A stretch of 64,000 nucleotides of DNA from the NCBI RefSeq assembly GCF_024256385.1, contig NZ_JAMLFW010000004.1, positions 112,430 to 176,429 on the forward strand. Reading direction: 5' to 3'. Made by a program: the position numbers and the translations under genes. Origin of the DNA: Anatilimnocola floriformis (GTDB lineage Bacteria > Planctomycetota > Planctomycetia > Pirellulales > Pirellulaceae). Positions within the stretch are counted from its first letter, which is position 1; every line of letters begins with the position of its first letter. Shown here piece by piece: positions 27,528 to 36,301 of the stretch. The notes beneath the pieces were generated by a model. It saw only the letters and a program-made list of their open reading frames with translations. It was not told where the DNA came from and did no database searches.

Positions 27528-29356
27528 GTTATCCAACGATCGAGAAACCCGTGTTCGGCTGCAACTCTCACTGGCTGAGCCAGTGGCACACGCGGAGTCT
27601 TGTGAAAAACCTTGGATTGATAGCAGTTCTTTGCTTTTGTATTTGTCAGCTGACTACTGCGCAAGAACCAGCCAAGAAACCAAAAACGCCCTACCAAACC
27701 ATCGGCACACCAACGACGCCGAAGGTGCCGGCGCAGTGGAACCGTTATCACGATTACACCGAAAGCACCAAGCTGTTGCACGATCTGGCCGCCGCTTATC
27801 CCGAGTATGCGAAGCTGCAGTCGGTTGGCGGAACCTATGGCAAGCGCGAGATGTGGGTCCTCACGATCACCAATTTTGCCAAGGGTGACGACAAAGACCG
27901 CCCGGCGATGTGGATCGACGGCGCCATTCATGCGAATGAAATCCAGGCCACCGAAGTGGTGCTCTACACCGCTTGGACGCTGCTGGAGATGCGCGGAGAG
28001 AACGAAACGATCAAGCGGCTGCTTGATGAACGGGTCTTCTTTCTCATGCCGATGATGAGCCCCGATTCGCGCGATGCGCATTTCTATGAAGCGAATACCA
28101 CGCACTCGCCGCGGAGCGGCCAGCGACCCTTTGATGACGACAAGGACGGCCTGGTCGATGAAGATGGCCCCGACGATCTCGACGGCGACGGCAGCATCAC
28201 GATGATGCGCGTCCGCGATAAGAACGGCCGCTACAAAGCCCATCCGGATTATCCGAACTTGATGATTCAGGTGAAGGAAGGCGAGAAGGGCGAGTACACG
28301 CTCCTGGGCCAGGAAGGGAAAGACAACGACGGCGACGGTCGGGTGAATGAGGATGGCGACGGCTATTACGATCCCAATCGCGATTGGGGTTGGAACTGGC
28401 AGCCCGACTACATTCAGAACGGGGCGCATCGCTATCCGTATTCGATTCTCGAGAATCGCCACGTCGCCGATTTCATCACTTCGCGGCCGAACATCGCGGG
28501 GGCTCAGTCCTATCACAATGCCGGCGGCATGATTCTGCGCGGGCCGGGCGCGAAGGAAGATTCCTTCGAGGGCGCCGATCTGCGCGTGTACGACGTGATG
28601 GGCAAACGGGCCGCGGAAATGCTGCCTGGCTACCGTTACATGAACATCGCGAATGATCTGTACGAAGTGTGGGGCGGCGAAGTCGATTGGTTGCATCAAA
28701 GTCGCGGCGTGTGGACGTTCACCAACGAACTCTTCACGCCGTTCAACTACTTCCGCCAGCCGGGCCATGACGGCTTCTTTGGCAGCAGCGAAACCCAGCA
28801 CATGTTCGACAAGTACATGCTGCTCGGCGACGGGTTTTCGCCGTGGAAAGAAATCGAGCATCCGCAGTACGGCAAGATCGAAGTAGGCGGCATGCGGAAG
28901 AACTGGATCCGCCAGCCGCCGAGTTTTTTGCTGGAAGAAGAATGCCATCGCAACATGGCTTTCACGCTCTATCACGCCGATTCGCTGCCGCTGGTCTCGG
29001 TTCAGTCGGTGACGGCCAAAGACCTGGGCAATGGCTTGCGCGAAGTGACCGCGATCATCGAGAACCCGAAGCTCGTGCCGACGCATTCGTGGGCCGACGT
29101 GCAGCGCAAGATCACGCCGCCAGACATGGTGGAACTAACCGGCAAGGATCTGAAAAAGGTCGTCCTCGCGCTGAAGAGCAACGAGCCGTTCTTTCGCAGT
29201 CCGACGGAACAAAAGCGCGACCCCGCTGCCGTGAAGCTCGATTCGATCGGCAGCTATGGCGTAACGTACGTTCGCTGGCTCGTCGAGGGAACCGGCCCGG
29301 TGGAAGTGAATGTCCGGAGCGTGAAAGGTGGCCGGGCGAGTAAAGCCAGCGAGTAG
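27524..29356 (+). CDS. M14 zinc carboxypeptidase, apparently active
   Basis: 610 residues from the ATG at 27524, which overlaps the upstream TGA in an ATGA junction and so is probably translationally coupled. A GTG at 27602 with GGAG 4 bases upstream would start right before a good signal peptide (KNLGLIAVLCFCICQLTTAQE), so the true start may be there. The zinc ligands His136 and Glu139 (AIHANE) and His331 (QSYHNAGG) and the catalytic Glu402 (TFTNELFTP) are present, with Arg-Asn in DPNRDWGW. Acidic calcium-type loops (DLDGDGSITMMRV) lie between them. It cleaves C-terminal residues of peptides outside the cytoplasm; substrate unknown. Confidence 0.92.
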   Translation: MSYPTIEKPVFGCNSHWLSQWHTRSLVKNLGLIAVLCFCICQLTTAQEPAKKPKTPYQTIGTPTTPKVPAQWNRYHDYTESTKLLHDLAAAYPEYAKLQSVGGTYGKREMWVLTITNFAKGDDKDRPAMWIDGAIHANEIQATEVVLYTAWTLLEMRGENETIKRLLDERVFFLMPMMSPDSRDAHFYEANTTHSPRSGQRPFDDDKDGLVDEDGPDDLDGDGSITMMRVRDKNGRYKAHPDYPNLMIQVKEGEKGEYTLLGQEGKDNDGDGRVNEDGDGYYDPNRDWGWNWQPDYIQNGAHRYPYSILENRHVADFITSRPNIAGAQSYHNAGGMILRGPGAKEDSFEGADLRVYDVMGKRAAEMLPGYRYMNIANDLYEVWGGEVDWLHQSRGVWTFTNELFTPFNYFRQPGHDGFFGSSETQHMFDKYMLLGDGFSPWKEIEHPQYGKIEVGGMRKNWIRQPPSFLLEEECHRNMAFTLYHADSLPLVSVQSVTAKDLGNGLREVTAIIENPKLVPTHSWADVQRKITPPDMVELTGKDLKKVVLALKSNEPFFRSPTEQKRDPAAVKLDSIGSYGVTYVRWLVEGTGPVEVNVRSVKGGRASKASE

Positions 29357-29718
29357 CCGTTCACGCCGGCTCATACTTCGACCTCGGAACGAAGGGTGGC
29401 CGCGAAACACAGCCCCCCCTTTCATACCCCTAGATTATAACAGGTGATGCAAACAGCAGTTCTGTCCACAAGTCCTTTCTAGGTAAGGCTTAGTGACAAA
29501 AACAACCTGCAATATCGCGCCCCAAATATCACACTTTATTGCCACTAATACGGGTGGTGGCAATTGAGCTTCTATGTTGCCTTGGGTGATCACGCCGACC
29601 GACCATCCGGCTCGACAAAGACACGGCAGCGCTGACAACTTTGGTCCGGCGTAGGTGCGCCATGTAGCTGTTCACGCTGGCGTGAATGGTTACAAGTTGT
29701 CGGGCAACTGGACCAAAC
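29353..29718. repeat. Dispersed element of about 260 bases, copy A, flanked by 18-base direct repeats
   Basis: From 29436 to about 29685 this segment matches 63744-64000 in block order: TATAACAGGTGATGC, CTGCAATATCGCG with CCCAAATATC and CACTTTATT after it, GGGTGG, CTCCGGC-like positions, GACAACTT(T/G)GGTC, and GTTCACGC. The spacing between the main blocks is nearly the same (56 versus 57 and 128 versus 127 bases). An 18-base motif GTAGCCGTTCACGCCGGC at 29353-29370 recurs as GTAGCTGTTCACGCTGGC at 29664-29681 (16 of 18 identical). There is no credible open frame. Candidates are a small mobile element or a conserved RNA; which one is unresolved. Confidence 0.7.
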
Positions 29719-30642
29719 TTAGTCAAGTTGCGGATACTTTCCGTCCCGCCGATTCACGAGTTGGCGAAACGCTAAGTCGTCGATGCTCTTTGAAAGCAGG
29801 AAGCCCCTGACCGAGCCGTCGCAGAAGGCGAGGTATACCACCCCAGAGTGTGAACCGCCAAAGCGGTAGTCGTAGGTGGATGTGAGGCTCTCGGTCAATA
29901 TCGGCCGGTCTTGATTTGGACGTTTAGCGCCCCAGCGAATCGTGTCGAATGACCAGCCATTGATAAAGCCGTTGTCTTCGTCGAACTGAGTTCCGATCGG
30001 CTTGCGATTAAAATTGCGCTCGCCAAACATCACTACGTTAGACAGCCCATCAGCGATCTCCTGCGAGGTTATCCTATTCGTGACGATCATCGGAACAGCA
30101 TTCGGGCGAGGTAGGATCACGCCGTTCTGGTTGTTCATGTTGCCGGTTGCAGGAAATGCTGCTGCTCCCTGCTGGTCGCCGCCGCTGCCCGCATAGTCGA
30201 CCCCGCCGCGCGGATCGCTTCCCGTCAAACCATTCTCCGTGCTGCCGCTGACAGTGGTCGGCGACCGGCGCGTGGGGCAAAAGTACAGCTTGAGCTTAGC
30301 GCCAGCGACTTGGGCGTCGTTGGTATTCGAAAACAGAGCTTCCTGTTCGAGGTAAGGCAGCAGCTGATAAAATACGCCCCAATCCTGCTCGATCGACCGT
30401 TTGGGAATGCCGGACGTCGTCTTGCTGCGACTCGCACCACTGAGGCCGCCTGCATTCGGAAAATATTCGAACGTCGTATTGTGCGATTGAGCAGCCATCG
30501 CCAGCTGCTTGAGGTTGTTGGAGCAAGTTGTCTTCCGCGACGCCTCACGGGCCATCTGCACGGCAGGAATGGTGAGGGAGGTGATTACGCCAATGATGGC
30601 GATCACCACCAGCAACTCAACGACGGTGAATCCGCGACGCAT
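29719..30642 (-). CDS. DUF1559 protein with type IV pilin-like N-terminus (copy 3)
   Basis: 307 residues from the ATG at 30642. A longer in-frame start at 30699 would add 19 residues, but 30642 (MRRGFTVVELLVV) has AGGAAC upstream and gives the standard short basic leader. The prepilin motif is GFTVVELLVVIAIIGVITSLTIPAVQMAREASRK, where the usual Leu-Val-Ala-Leu-Leu-Leu-Pro is altered. The DUF1559 body follows with CSNNLKQLAMAAQSHN, YLEQEALFSNTND, Gly/Asn-rich loops and HSGVVYLAFCDGSVRGFLLS. The gene lies beside the dispersed element and downstream, in its own orientation, of the DUF2721 gene. Confidence 0.92.
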   Translation of the reverse strand: MRRGFTVVELLVVIAIIGVITSLTIPAVQMAREASRKTTCSNNLKQLAMAAQSHNTTFEYFPNAGGLSGASRSKTTSGIPKRSIEQDWGVFYQLLPYLEQEALFSNTNDAQVAGAKLKLYFCPTRRSPTTVSGSTENGLTGSDPRGGVDYAGSGGDQQGAAAFPATGNMNNQNGVILPRPNAVPMIVTNRITSQEIADGLSNVVMFGERNFNRKPIGTQFDEDNGFINGWSFDTIRWGAKRPNQDRPILTESLTSTYDYRFGGSHSGVVYLAFCDGSVRGFLLSKSIDDLAFRQLVNRRDGKYPQLD

Positions 30643-30726
30643 GAATCTGTTCCTGACAAGAAGAGAAGAGTGCCTTTCATTCTGCGTGGTTGTCGCCAAA
30701 AAAGCAATCTACGGTCGGCTCCGTCC

Positions 30727-31116
30727 CTAGGGCTTTCCTTCCAGGTCGCGCAACTGCAGATCGAGCGCATGCACCGAGATATGAATCTCCCAGAGCGATA
30801 GCGTGAGCGAGCCCACCATCAACACCAGGCTCGCGCCGAAGACATATTCGGCAATCCGCAATTGCTGCACGAAGATCAAAAAGATGCAGACGGTGCAGAG
30901 GATCAAACTTAAAACCCCCAGGGTCTGCATGCTGCGAATCAGGCGGACGCGCCGCCGCAAGCTGCCGATCTGGGCGACGATCAGTTCATCGGGCTGGGCG
31001 CGATGCTTTTCGTGCAAACTGCGAATGACCTGCGCCAGCCCTAAAAAGCGATTGGTAAAGGCCAGCAACAGCAGCGAGATGGCCGGGAACAGCACGGCGG
31101 GGGTAGTGAGGTCCAT
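30727..31116 (-). CDS. DUF2721 family membrane protein
   Basis: 129 residues. Membrane helices near 5-25 (PAVLFPAISLLLLAFTNRFLGL), 60-85 (QTLGVLSLILCTVCIFLIFVQQL) and 87-110 (IAEYVFGASLVLMVGSLTLSLW), with the conserved segment RFLGLAQVIRSL. This is the DUF2721 pattern; the function of the family is unknown. The cytoplasmic loop contains a basic cluster (SLRRRVRLIRS). It lies 113 bases from the divergent ychF. Confidence 0.9.
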   Translation of the reverse strand: MDLTTPAVLFPAISLLLLAFTNRFLGLAQVIRSLHEKHRAQPDELIVAQIGSLRRRVRLIRSMQTLGVLSLILCTVCIFLIFVQQLRIAEYVFGASLVLMVGSLTLSLWEIHISVHALDLQLRDLEGKP

Positions 31117-31230
31117 GCGGTGATTTTAGACGGTTAAATCTGCGGCGAACCTGCCCTTGTTCGTTTTGGGCATTGACGGGAAACTAAGTGGCTTGCGTTT
31201 TGCGAAGGTCAGCATTTAGGAAGAGTTGCG

Positions 31231-32319
31231 ATGGAAGCTGGGATTGTCGGTCTCCCCAATGTCGGTAAGAGCACGCTCTTCAACGCGCTGACGAGCACCC
31301 AGGGCGCTCAAGCGGCGAACTATCCGTTTTGCACGATCGAGCCCAACGAAGGGATTGTGAGCGTGCCCGACGATCGGCTCGCGCGAATCTGCAAATTCAT
31401 TCCACCGCAAAAAACCATCCCTGCCATTCTCAAGCTGGTCGACATCGCCGGCATTGTGAAGGGGGCCAGCGAAGGCCAGGGGCTGGGCAACAAATTCCTC
31501 AGTCACATTCGCCAGGTCGATGCCATTCTGCAGGTCGTGCGCTGCTTCAAGGATGACGACGTCATTCACGTGGCCGGCAATGTCGATCCGCTGTCGGACA
31601 TCGAAACGATCGAAATGGAGCTGATGCTCGCCGATATCCAAGCCCTGGAAGTTGCCCTGCCAAAGGCGCAGAAGGCCGCCCGTAGCGGCGACAAGGAAGC
31701 CAAGCTGCGCGTGACGGCGATCGAAGCTTGCATGGCGCATCTGGCGAAGGAACAACCGCTGCGCAGCTTGACGCTGCCGCCGCTCGAGAAGGAAGCGATT
31801 CAAAGCTTCGGCCTGATGACGGCCAAGCCGATTTTGTTTGTTGCCAACGTCGACGAATCGGATCTCGAAGGCAAAGGCGCGATGGTGACAAAGGTTCGCG
31901 AGTTTGCGACAAAGATTTCCGCAGGCATCGTGCCCGTGTGCGCCAAGCTGGAAGCGGAAATCGCCGAACTCGAAGAGCCCGACCGCAGCGAAATGCTCGC
32001 CGGCGTCGGCCTGACCGAACCGGCCCTCGCCAAGCTGGCCCGCGAAGCCTATCGCACGCTCGGCCTGCAGAGCTATTTCACGGCTGGCGAAAAAGAAGTT
32101 CGCGCTTGGACGATTCCCGTCGGCGCCACGGCCCCGCAAGCGGCTGGCGTGATTCACAGCGACTTCGAAAAGGGTTTCATTCGCGTCGAAGTCTATTCGC
32201 TCGAAGATCTCGAAAAATACGGCAGCGAAAAAGAAATCCGCGCCAACGGCAAGATGCGCGTCGAAGGGAAGGGCTACATCATGCGCGACGGGGATATTTG
32301 CCACTTCCTGTTTAATTAA
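31231..32319 (+). CDS. ychF: YchF/Obg-family ATPase
   Basis: 362 residues, universally conserved ribosome-associated P-loop ATPase of the OBG family. Walker [15 protein letters not shown] is at residue 7. The G4-equivalent reads Ala-Asn-Val-Asp-Glu ([12 protein letters not shown]), the substitution that makes YchF prefer ATP over GTP. The C-terminal TGS domain (about 278-361) carries [32 protein letters not shown] and ends in GDICHFLFN. No start ambiguity: ATG follows GGAAGAGTT. A 212-base copy of the 3' end (32108-32319) occurs again at 32785-32996 as a separate fragment. Confidence 0.97.
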   Translation: MEAGIVGLPNVGKSTLFNALTSTQGAQAANYPFCTIEPNEGIVSVPDDRLARICKFIPPQKTIPAILKLVDIAGIVKGASEGQGLGNKFLSHIRQVDAILQVVRCFKDDDVIHVAGNVDPLSDIETIEMELMLADIQALEVALPKAQKAARSGDKEAKLRVTAIEACMAHLAKEQPLRSLTLPPLEKEAIQSFGLMTAKPILFVANVDESDLEGKGAMVTKVREFATKISAGIVPVCAKLEAEIAELEEPDRSEMLAGVGLTEPALAKLAREAYRTLGLQSYFTAGEKEVRAWTIPVGATAPQAAGVIHSDFEKGFIRVEVYSLEDLEKYGSEKEIRANGKMRVEGKGYIMRDGDICHFLFN

Positions 32320-32336
32320 TGATCCCGGTTGCGCGC

Positions 32337-32702
32337 ATGAAACTTCCTTTTGGTTGCCTGTTGCTCATTTGCTGCGTGCTGGCAGGTTGTGGAAAAACCG
32401 CGCCAGCAGAGCAATCGCCAACCGCCAAAGACCAACGGGTCGCAGGCAACGAGGCCGTGGCAGCCATCACGCTGAAGCGAATTACTTCCGGAGAAAAGCC
32501 AATCCTCTACGTGACGCATGACGACGAAGGAGACTGGCAATTCCTCGATGGCGGCGACGTTAGCGAGAAGGATGCGACGATCATCTCACTGAAGCAAATC
32601 GAGGAACTCGATCCGACCATCAAGGCAATTTTAGATCTTCCGCCCGGCTGGTCGGCAGTGCGAGTCGCCAAAGATAAACCCTGGCGACGATTTGAGTCGT
32701 AG
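32337..32702 (+). CDS. Small lipoprotein of unknown function
   Basis: 121 residues from the ATG at 32337, or 127 from an ATG at 32319 that overlaps the ychF stop. The lipobox lies in LLICCVLAGCGKT. The mature protein has a compact domain (ILYVTHDDEGDWQFLDGGD, then IEELDPTIKAILDLPPGWSAVRVAKDKPWRRF) resembling small immunity-like DUF2185 proteins, but the match is by general pattern only. Position directly after ychF may mean co-transcription, although a broken ychF copy follows, so this gene may have been inserted together with the duplicated segment. Confidence 0.75.
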   Translation: MKLPFGCLLLICCVLAGCGKTAPAEQSPTAKDQRVAGNEAVAAITLKRITSGEKPILYVTHDDEGDWQFLDGGDVSEKDATIISLKQIEELDPTIKAILDLPPGWSAVRVAKDKPWRRFES

Positions 32703-32784
32703 GCTCTAGATTCTTTCTGCAGTGTGCTCATTCGCCGTTTGAATGAACCACGCGCGGAGCGTGCGGCACATGCGCGTGTAGGGC

Positions 32785-32996
32785 GGACGATTCCCGTCGG
32801 CGCCACGGCCCCGCAAGCGGCTGGCGTGATCCACAGCGACTTCGAAAAGGGTTTCATCCGCGCCGAAGTCTATTCGCTGGAAGACCTCGAAAAATACGGC
32901 AGCGAAAAAGAAATCCGCGCCAACGGCAAGATGCGCGTCGAAGGGAAGGGCTATATCATGCGCGACGGGGATATTTGCCACTTCCTGTTCAACTAA
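32785..32996 (+). pseudogene. Detached 3' fragment of ychF (duplication)
   Basis: Bases 32785-32996 repeat 32108-32319, the last 70 codons of ychF, with 8 differences in 212 bases. Seven are synonymous third-position changes; one changes Val to Ala (FIRVEV to FIRAEV). Identity begins abruptly at GGACGATTCCCGTCGG and ends with the stop codon. An open frame from 32724 fuses about 20 unrelated residues to this tail. Without the G domain it cannot be a YchF. The pattern of changes suggests the source was a functional ychF diverging under selection, such as a related strain's allele, rather than a simple recent tandem copy. Confidence 0.9.
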
Positions 32997-33002
32997 TACA
33001 GT

Positions 33003-33545
33003 ATGAACGCACCGCAGCCACCTCGCCCCTCCTGGTTTCACTTGCTGGGAGCCGGCGTTGTGCTGGTGGGCTGCGAACTCTTTCTGGCAGCCGCGTTCGC
33101 CATCTTGTGCATGCGCGATTCTCGCGAAATCATCGGCGCCGTACTCCCTCCCGCACTGCTGCTGATCGGCATCACACTATTTGTTGCCTGGAAGCAGTAC
33201 CAGGCGATCTTCCAGCGCAATCGCGATGCGGCCACAACGATCACGCAGCTGCTCGTTTTCGTCGTCGTCATGCTCACGATTCCCTTTGTCGATTACACGG
33301 GCATGTTGCTGGGAACGGGCAACATTCTGCGCGAGGGTCGCTGGTACATGCTGGTGTTGCTGTACATGACCGCGCTGTTCGTGGCGATTGCGAATTGGAC
33401 CTGGTCGAACCGCTTGCGCGCGAGCCAGACCGTCGCCATTCCACTGCGTTGGCGATGGAGTCTTACCAACATGCTGGCCGTCATGACGATTCTGGGAGTG
33501 CAATTCGCGATTGCGGGAATTTTGAGACGCTGGTGGGGCGGGTGA
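33003..33545 (+). CDS. Hypothetical five-helix membrane protein
   Basis: 180 residues with about five membrane segments: 13-35, 42-62, 80-105, 115-138 and 156-175 (NMLAVMTILGVQFAIAGILRRWW). The gene starts 6 bases after the stop of the ychF fragment. No family, charge cluster or motif is recognised. It may belong to the same acquired segment as the ychF fragment. It ends 10 bases before the stop of the convergent zinc-ribbon protein gene. Confidence 0.75.
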   Translation: MNAPQPPRPSWFHLLGAGVVLVGCELFLAAAFAILCMRDSREIIGAVLPPALLLIGITLFVAWKQYQAIFQRNRDAATTITQLLVFVVVMLTIPFVDYTGMLLGTGNILREGRWYMLVLLYMTALFVAIANWTWSNRLRASQTVAIPLRWRWSLTNMLAVMTILGVQFAIAGILRRWWGG

Positions 33546-33554
33546 GGCGAGCAA

Positions 33555-34835
33555 TCACGTGCATTGCCACAGCAGTCCGCTCACACGACAGGCGTCGCAC
33601 CAAAAGACATATCCCAAACCGCCCGAGCCCCACATGAACTCGCGGCGGTTGGTGGTGGTCAATTCGCTGTTGAGTTGCAGCAGGAATGACATCGTTTGGT
33701 GACAGAGCGGGCACGGCGGATACTCGGCTGACTGCACCCAAACCGGATGGCCGCCGACGCGATTCAGATTTTGGGCATCATCCCAGGTCTGCCAGCGCCA
33801 GCGTTCACCCTGCTGAACCAATTTCGCTGCGGCTGCGGCGAGCCCAGTGCTGGGAAACTTCGGCTTGCAGGTGGTGCTCGCCAGGCAACTGGGAAGTCCT
33901 TGCTCGTCGTGCTGATAGAACATCCGCCCAACCTCCCAGCCGAGGCAGGAAAGGCATGTTTCGATCGACAGCTGCGGCAGCGTTACTCCCGGCATTGCGT
34001 TCGTTGTGGGGAAATACACGAGGCGATGCAGTTCCCCTTGGCAACTGCGACACACGGAACTTCCTGGTCCACCGATCTGCACCGTTTCGCAATCGCCATG
34101 GGCGGGAGCTTGCCACGTGGGATGATTCTCGCGCGAGCTCCAAACGGGTTTCTTCTCGACGAAATAATCCTCGGCGAAGACGAGATGCCAGGCGTCTCGC
34201 GAATACAGCTGACGAAATCCGTTTGTTAATTGCTCAACGCCCACTTCATGCATAAAGTCCGCCGTCGTCAGTGATGGCGGCAGTCCCCATTCGCTCATTT
34301 TCAAATTGAGTTCGACGCGCTCGCTCAAGACCAGCGCTTGCTCCAGCAATTCCGGCGAACGCGATTCCAGCAGGTATTCCCAGGCCCGCAAGCATTCGCT
34401 TTGCTCTTCGGCAGACGCCTTGATAACAGCAACCAAATGCTTGACATCGGCGGGACTCGCTTCCCGCCACGGCCAGTTTTCGCAATGCGTACCGCGATTG
34501 GGAGCCAAGCGAAATAGCTCGGGCAAATGCGGATGCAAAGTCGCCAACGATTGCAGCGCCGCATGCTCGATGACGGCAGCTGCCGGCTCATGCGCTTGAT
34601 CCGTGCGCATAATTTCGATCGCCTCATTCACCAATTCCTGCCAACCATCGGCGGGCACAAAGGTGAACATGGCATTCTGCAGCGTGGCGTGCTCAGGAAG
34701 TTCCCGCAGCAACCGCAGCGCGAGCAGCTGTGCATTTGCTGGAGACGAGCGCGCAATGGCGAGCGCCCGCGGGAAGGGATGGGACTCAAAACGCCGAGCG
34801 ACAAAATCGCTGATGAGCGAGTCGATTTCTTGCAT
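33555..34835 (-). CDS. Hypothetical protein with four Cys-x2-Cys pairs
   Basis: 426 residues, cytoplasmic (no signal peptide). The N-terminal 220 residues are helical (HEAT-like, LLALRLLRELPEHATLQNAM). The C-terminal half holds four Cys pairs: CRSC, CLSC, CPLC and CDAC (SVCRSCQGEL, ETCLSCLGWEVG, PPCPLCHQTM, FWCDACRVSG), enough for two zinc ribbons. The end GSGGLGYVFWCDACRVSG recalls YwqG/DUF1963-type proteins, but the match is weak. The gene is not linked to any known pathway; its start at 34835 is 8 bases before the stop of the DUF1501 gene on the same strand, so it is probably the last gene of that unit. Confidence 0.78.
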   Translation of the reverse strand: MQEIDSLISDFVARRFESHPFPRALAIARSSPANAQLLALRLLRELPEHATLQNAMFTFVPADGWQELVNEAIEIMRTDQAHEPAAAVIEHAALQSLATLHPHLPELFRLAPNRGTHCENWPWREASPADVKHLVAVIKASAEEQSECLRAWEYLLESRSPELLEQALVLSERVELNLKMSEWGLPPSLTTADFMHEVGVEQLTNGFRQLYSRDAWHLVFAEDYFVEKKPVWSSRENHPTWQAPAHGDCETVQIGGPGSSVCRSCQGELHRLVYFPTTNAMPGVTLPQLSIETCLSCLGWEVGRMFYQHDEQGLPSCLASTTCKPKFPSTGLAAAAAKLVQQGERWRWQTWDDAQNLNRVGGHPVWVQSAEYPPCPLCHQTMSFLLQLNSELTTTNRREFMWGSGGLGYVFWCDACRVSGLLWQCT

Positions 34836-34842
34836 GGCAACG

Positions 34843-36285
34843 CTACGCCAGGATGTCCTTCACCACGTGCCCGTGCACGTCGGTTAGGCGGAAGTCGCGG
34901 CCTTGGTAGAGATAGGTCAGGCGTTCGTGATCGACGCCCAGCAAGTGGAGCAGCGTGGCGTGCAGGTCATGCACTTCGACGATGTTTTCGACGGCGTTGT
35001 AGCCGAGCTCGTCGGTCTTGCCGTAGGTCAGGCCGCCCTTGATGCCGCCGCCGCAAAGCCACATCGAAAAGCCTTTGATGTGATGATCGCGGCCGTTGCC
35101 CTGCGCCATCGGCGTGCGACCGAACTCGCCGGTCCAGACGATGAGCGTGTCCTTGAGCATGTCGCGCTGCTTCAGGTCGTTGATGAGCGCGGCGCAAGGG
35201 CCGTCGACTTCTTTCGCCGTGCCGGCGATCTGATCTTTCACGCCGCCGTGATGATCCCAGTCGCGATGATAAAGCTGAATGAACCGCACGCCCCGCTCGG
35301 CCAGCCGGCGGGCGAGCAGGCAGTTGGCCGCGAACGTGCCGTCGCCACCCTTCGTGCCGTAGGCTTCGAGCACGGCGGCTGGTTCGTCGCTGACATCCAT
35401 TAGCTCGGGCACGCTGCTCTGCATCTTGAACGCTAGTTCGTACTGCGCGATGCGGGTCGCGATTTCCGGATCGTCAACGGCTTGGTTGTGCAACTGATTG
35501 AGCTGCGCAGCCGCTTCGACGACGTCCTGCTGCTGACCAGCCGACACGCCGCTCGGGCGATTCACATACAGCACCGGATCGCCCTTGCTGCGGAGTTCGA
35601 CTCCCTGAAAACGGCTCGGCAAAAATCCGCTGTGCCACTGCCGCGACGCGATCGGCTGTGCCTGGCCAAACTTACCGGTGGAAGTGAGAACCACGAAGCC
35701 CGGCAGGTTCTGCGTCACTTGGCCGAGACCATACGTCAGCCACGAACCCATCGCGGGGCGGCCGCTGATGGTCGTGCCGGTGTTGAAAAACGTGTGGGCC
35801 GGATCGTGATTGATGGCCTGCGTGCGGAGCGAATTGACGATGCAAATGTCATCGGCGATTTCGCCGATCTTTGGAAAGATCTCGCTGATCCGCTGACCAC
35901 TTTGGCCGAACTGCTTGAACTCGTGCTGCGGCCCAAAGCAATTGAGCTTTTGCCCCTGGAGCTGCGCGATCGGCTGCCCCTTAGTAAACGACTCCGGCAT
36001 CGGCTCGCCATGCATCTTGGCGAGCTCGGGCTTGTAGTCGAACGTCTCCAAGTGCGACGGCCCACCGGCCATCGTCAAGAAGATCACGCGCTTCGCCTTC
36101 GGCGCATGATGCAACCGCTTGAGCTCGCCGAGTGTTGCCAGCGGATCGGCCTCGGCAGCAGAAGCCTTTCGCGCGCTCGGATTCAACAACGTCGCGAGCG
36201 CAGCGTAACCAATGCCACAAGCGCCGCGACCGAGGAACGTGCGCCGGGAGACCGTGGAAGCGAATGCTTTGGATAAATGATTCAT
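34843..36285 (-). CDS. DUF1501 protein, Tat-exported
   Basis: 480 residues. The leader MNHLSKAFASTVSRRTFLGRGACGIGYAALATLL is a twin-arginine signal (SRRTFL). The DUF1501 domain shows FLTMAGGPSHLETFDYKPEL near 70, FNTGTTISGRPAMGSWLTYGLG near 175, LYHRDWDHHGGVKDQ near 345, IVWTGEFGRTPMAQG near 385 and HDLHATLLHLLGVDHERLTYLYQGRDFRLTDV at the end. It is the downstream partner of the PSD1/DUF1553 protein at 36958, the classic planctomycete pair. A Uma2-like gene separates them. The role of these pairs is undefined; a redox-linked extracytoplasmic reaction has been proposed from their cytochrome motif. Confidence 0.95.
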   Translation of the reverse strand: MNHLSKAFASTVSRRTFLGRGACGIGYAALATLLNPSARKASAAEADPLATLGELKRLHHAPKAKRVIFLTMAGGPSHLETFDYKPELAKMHGEPMPESFTKGQPIAQLQGQKLNCFGPQHEFKQFGQSGQRISEIFPKIGEIADDICIVNSLRTQAINHDPAHTFFNTGTTISGRPAMGSWLTYGLGQVTQNLPGFVVLTSTGKFGQAQPIASRQWHSGFLPSRFQGVELRSKGDPVLYVNRPSGVSAGQQQDVVEAAAQLNQLHNQAVDDPEIATRIAQYELAFKMQSSVPELMDVSDEPAAVLEAYGTKGGDGTFAANCLLARRLAERGVRFIQLYHRDWDHHGGVKDQIAGTAKEVDGPCAALINDLKQRDMLKDTLIVWTGEFGRTPMAQGNGRDHHIKGFSMWLCGGGIKGGLTYGKTDELGYNAVENIVEVHDLHATLLHLLGVDHERLTYLYQGRDFRLTDVHGHVVKDILA

Positions 36286-36301
36286 CGAGCAACCTGCTAC
36301 T

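Noticed and set aside
27317..29086. 589-codon minus-strand frame over the carboxypeptidase gene
   Set aside because: A shadow of the M14 gene; its residues (many His/Arg/Val) follow from codon bias on the opposite strand.
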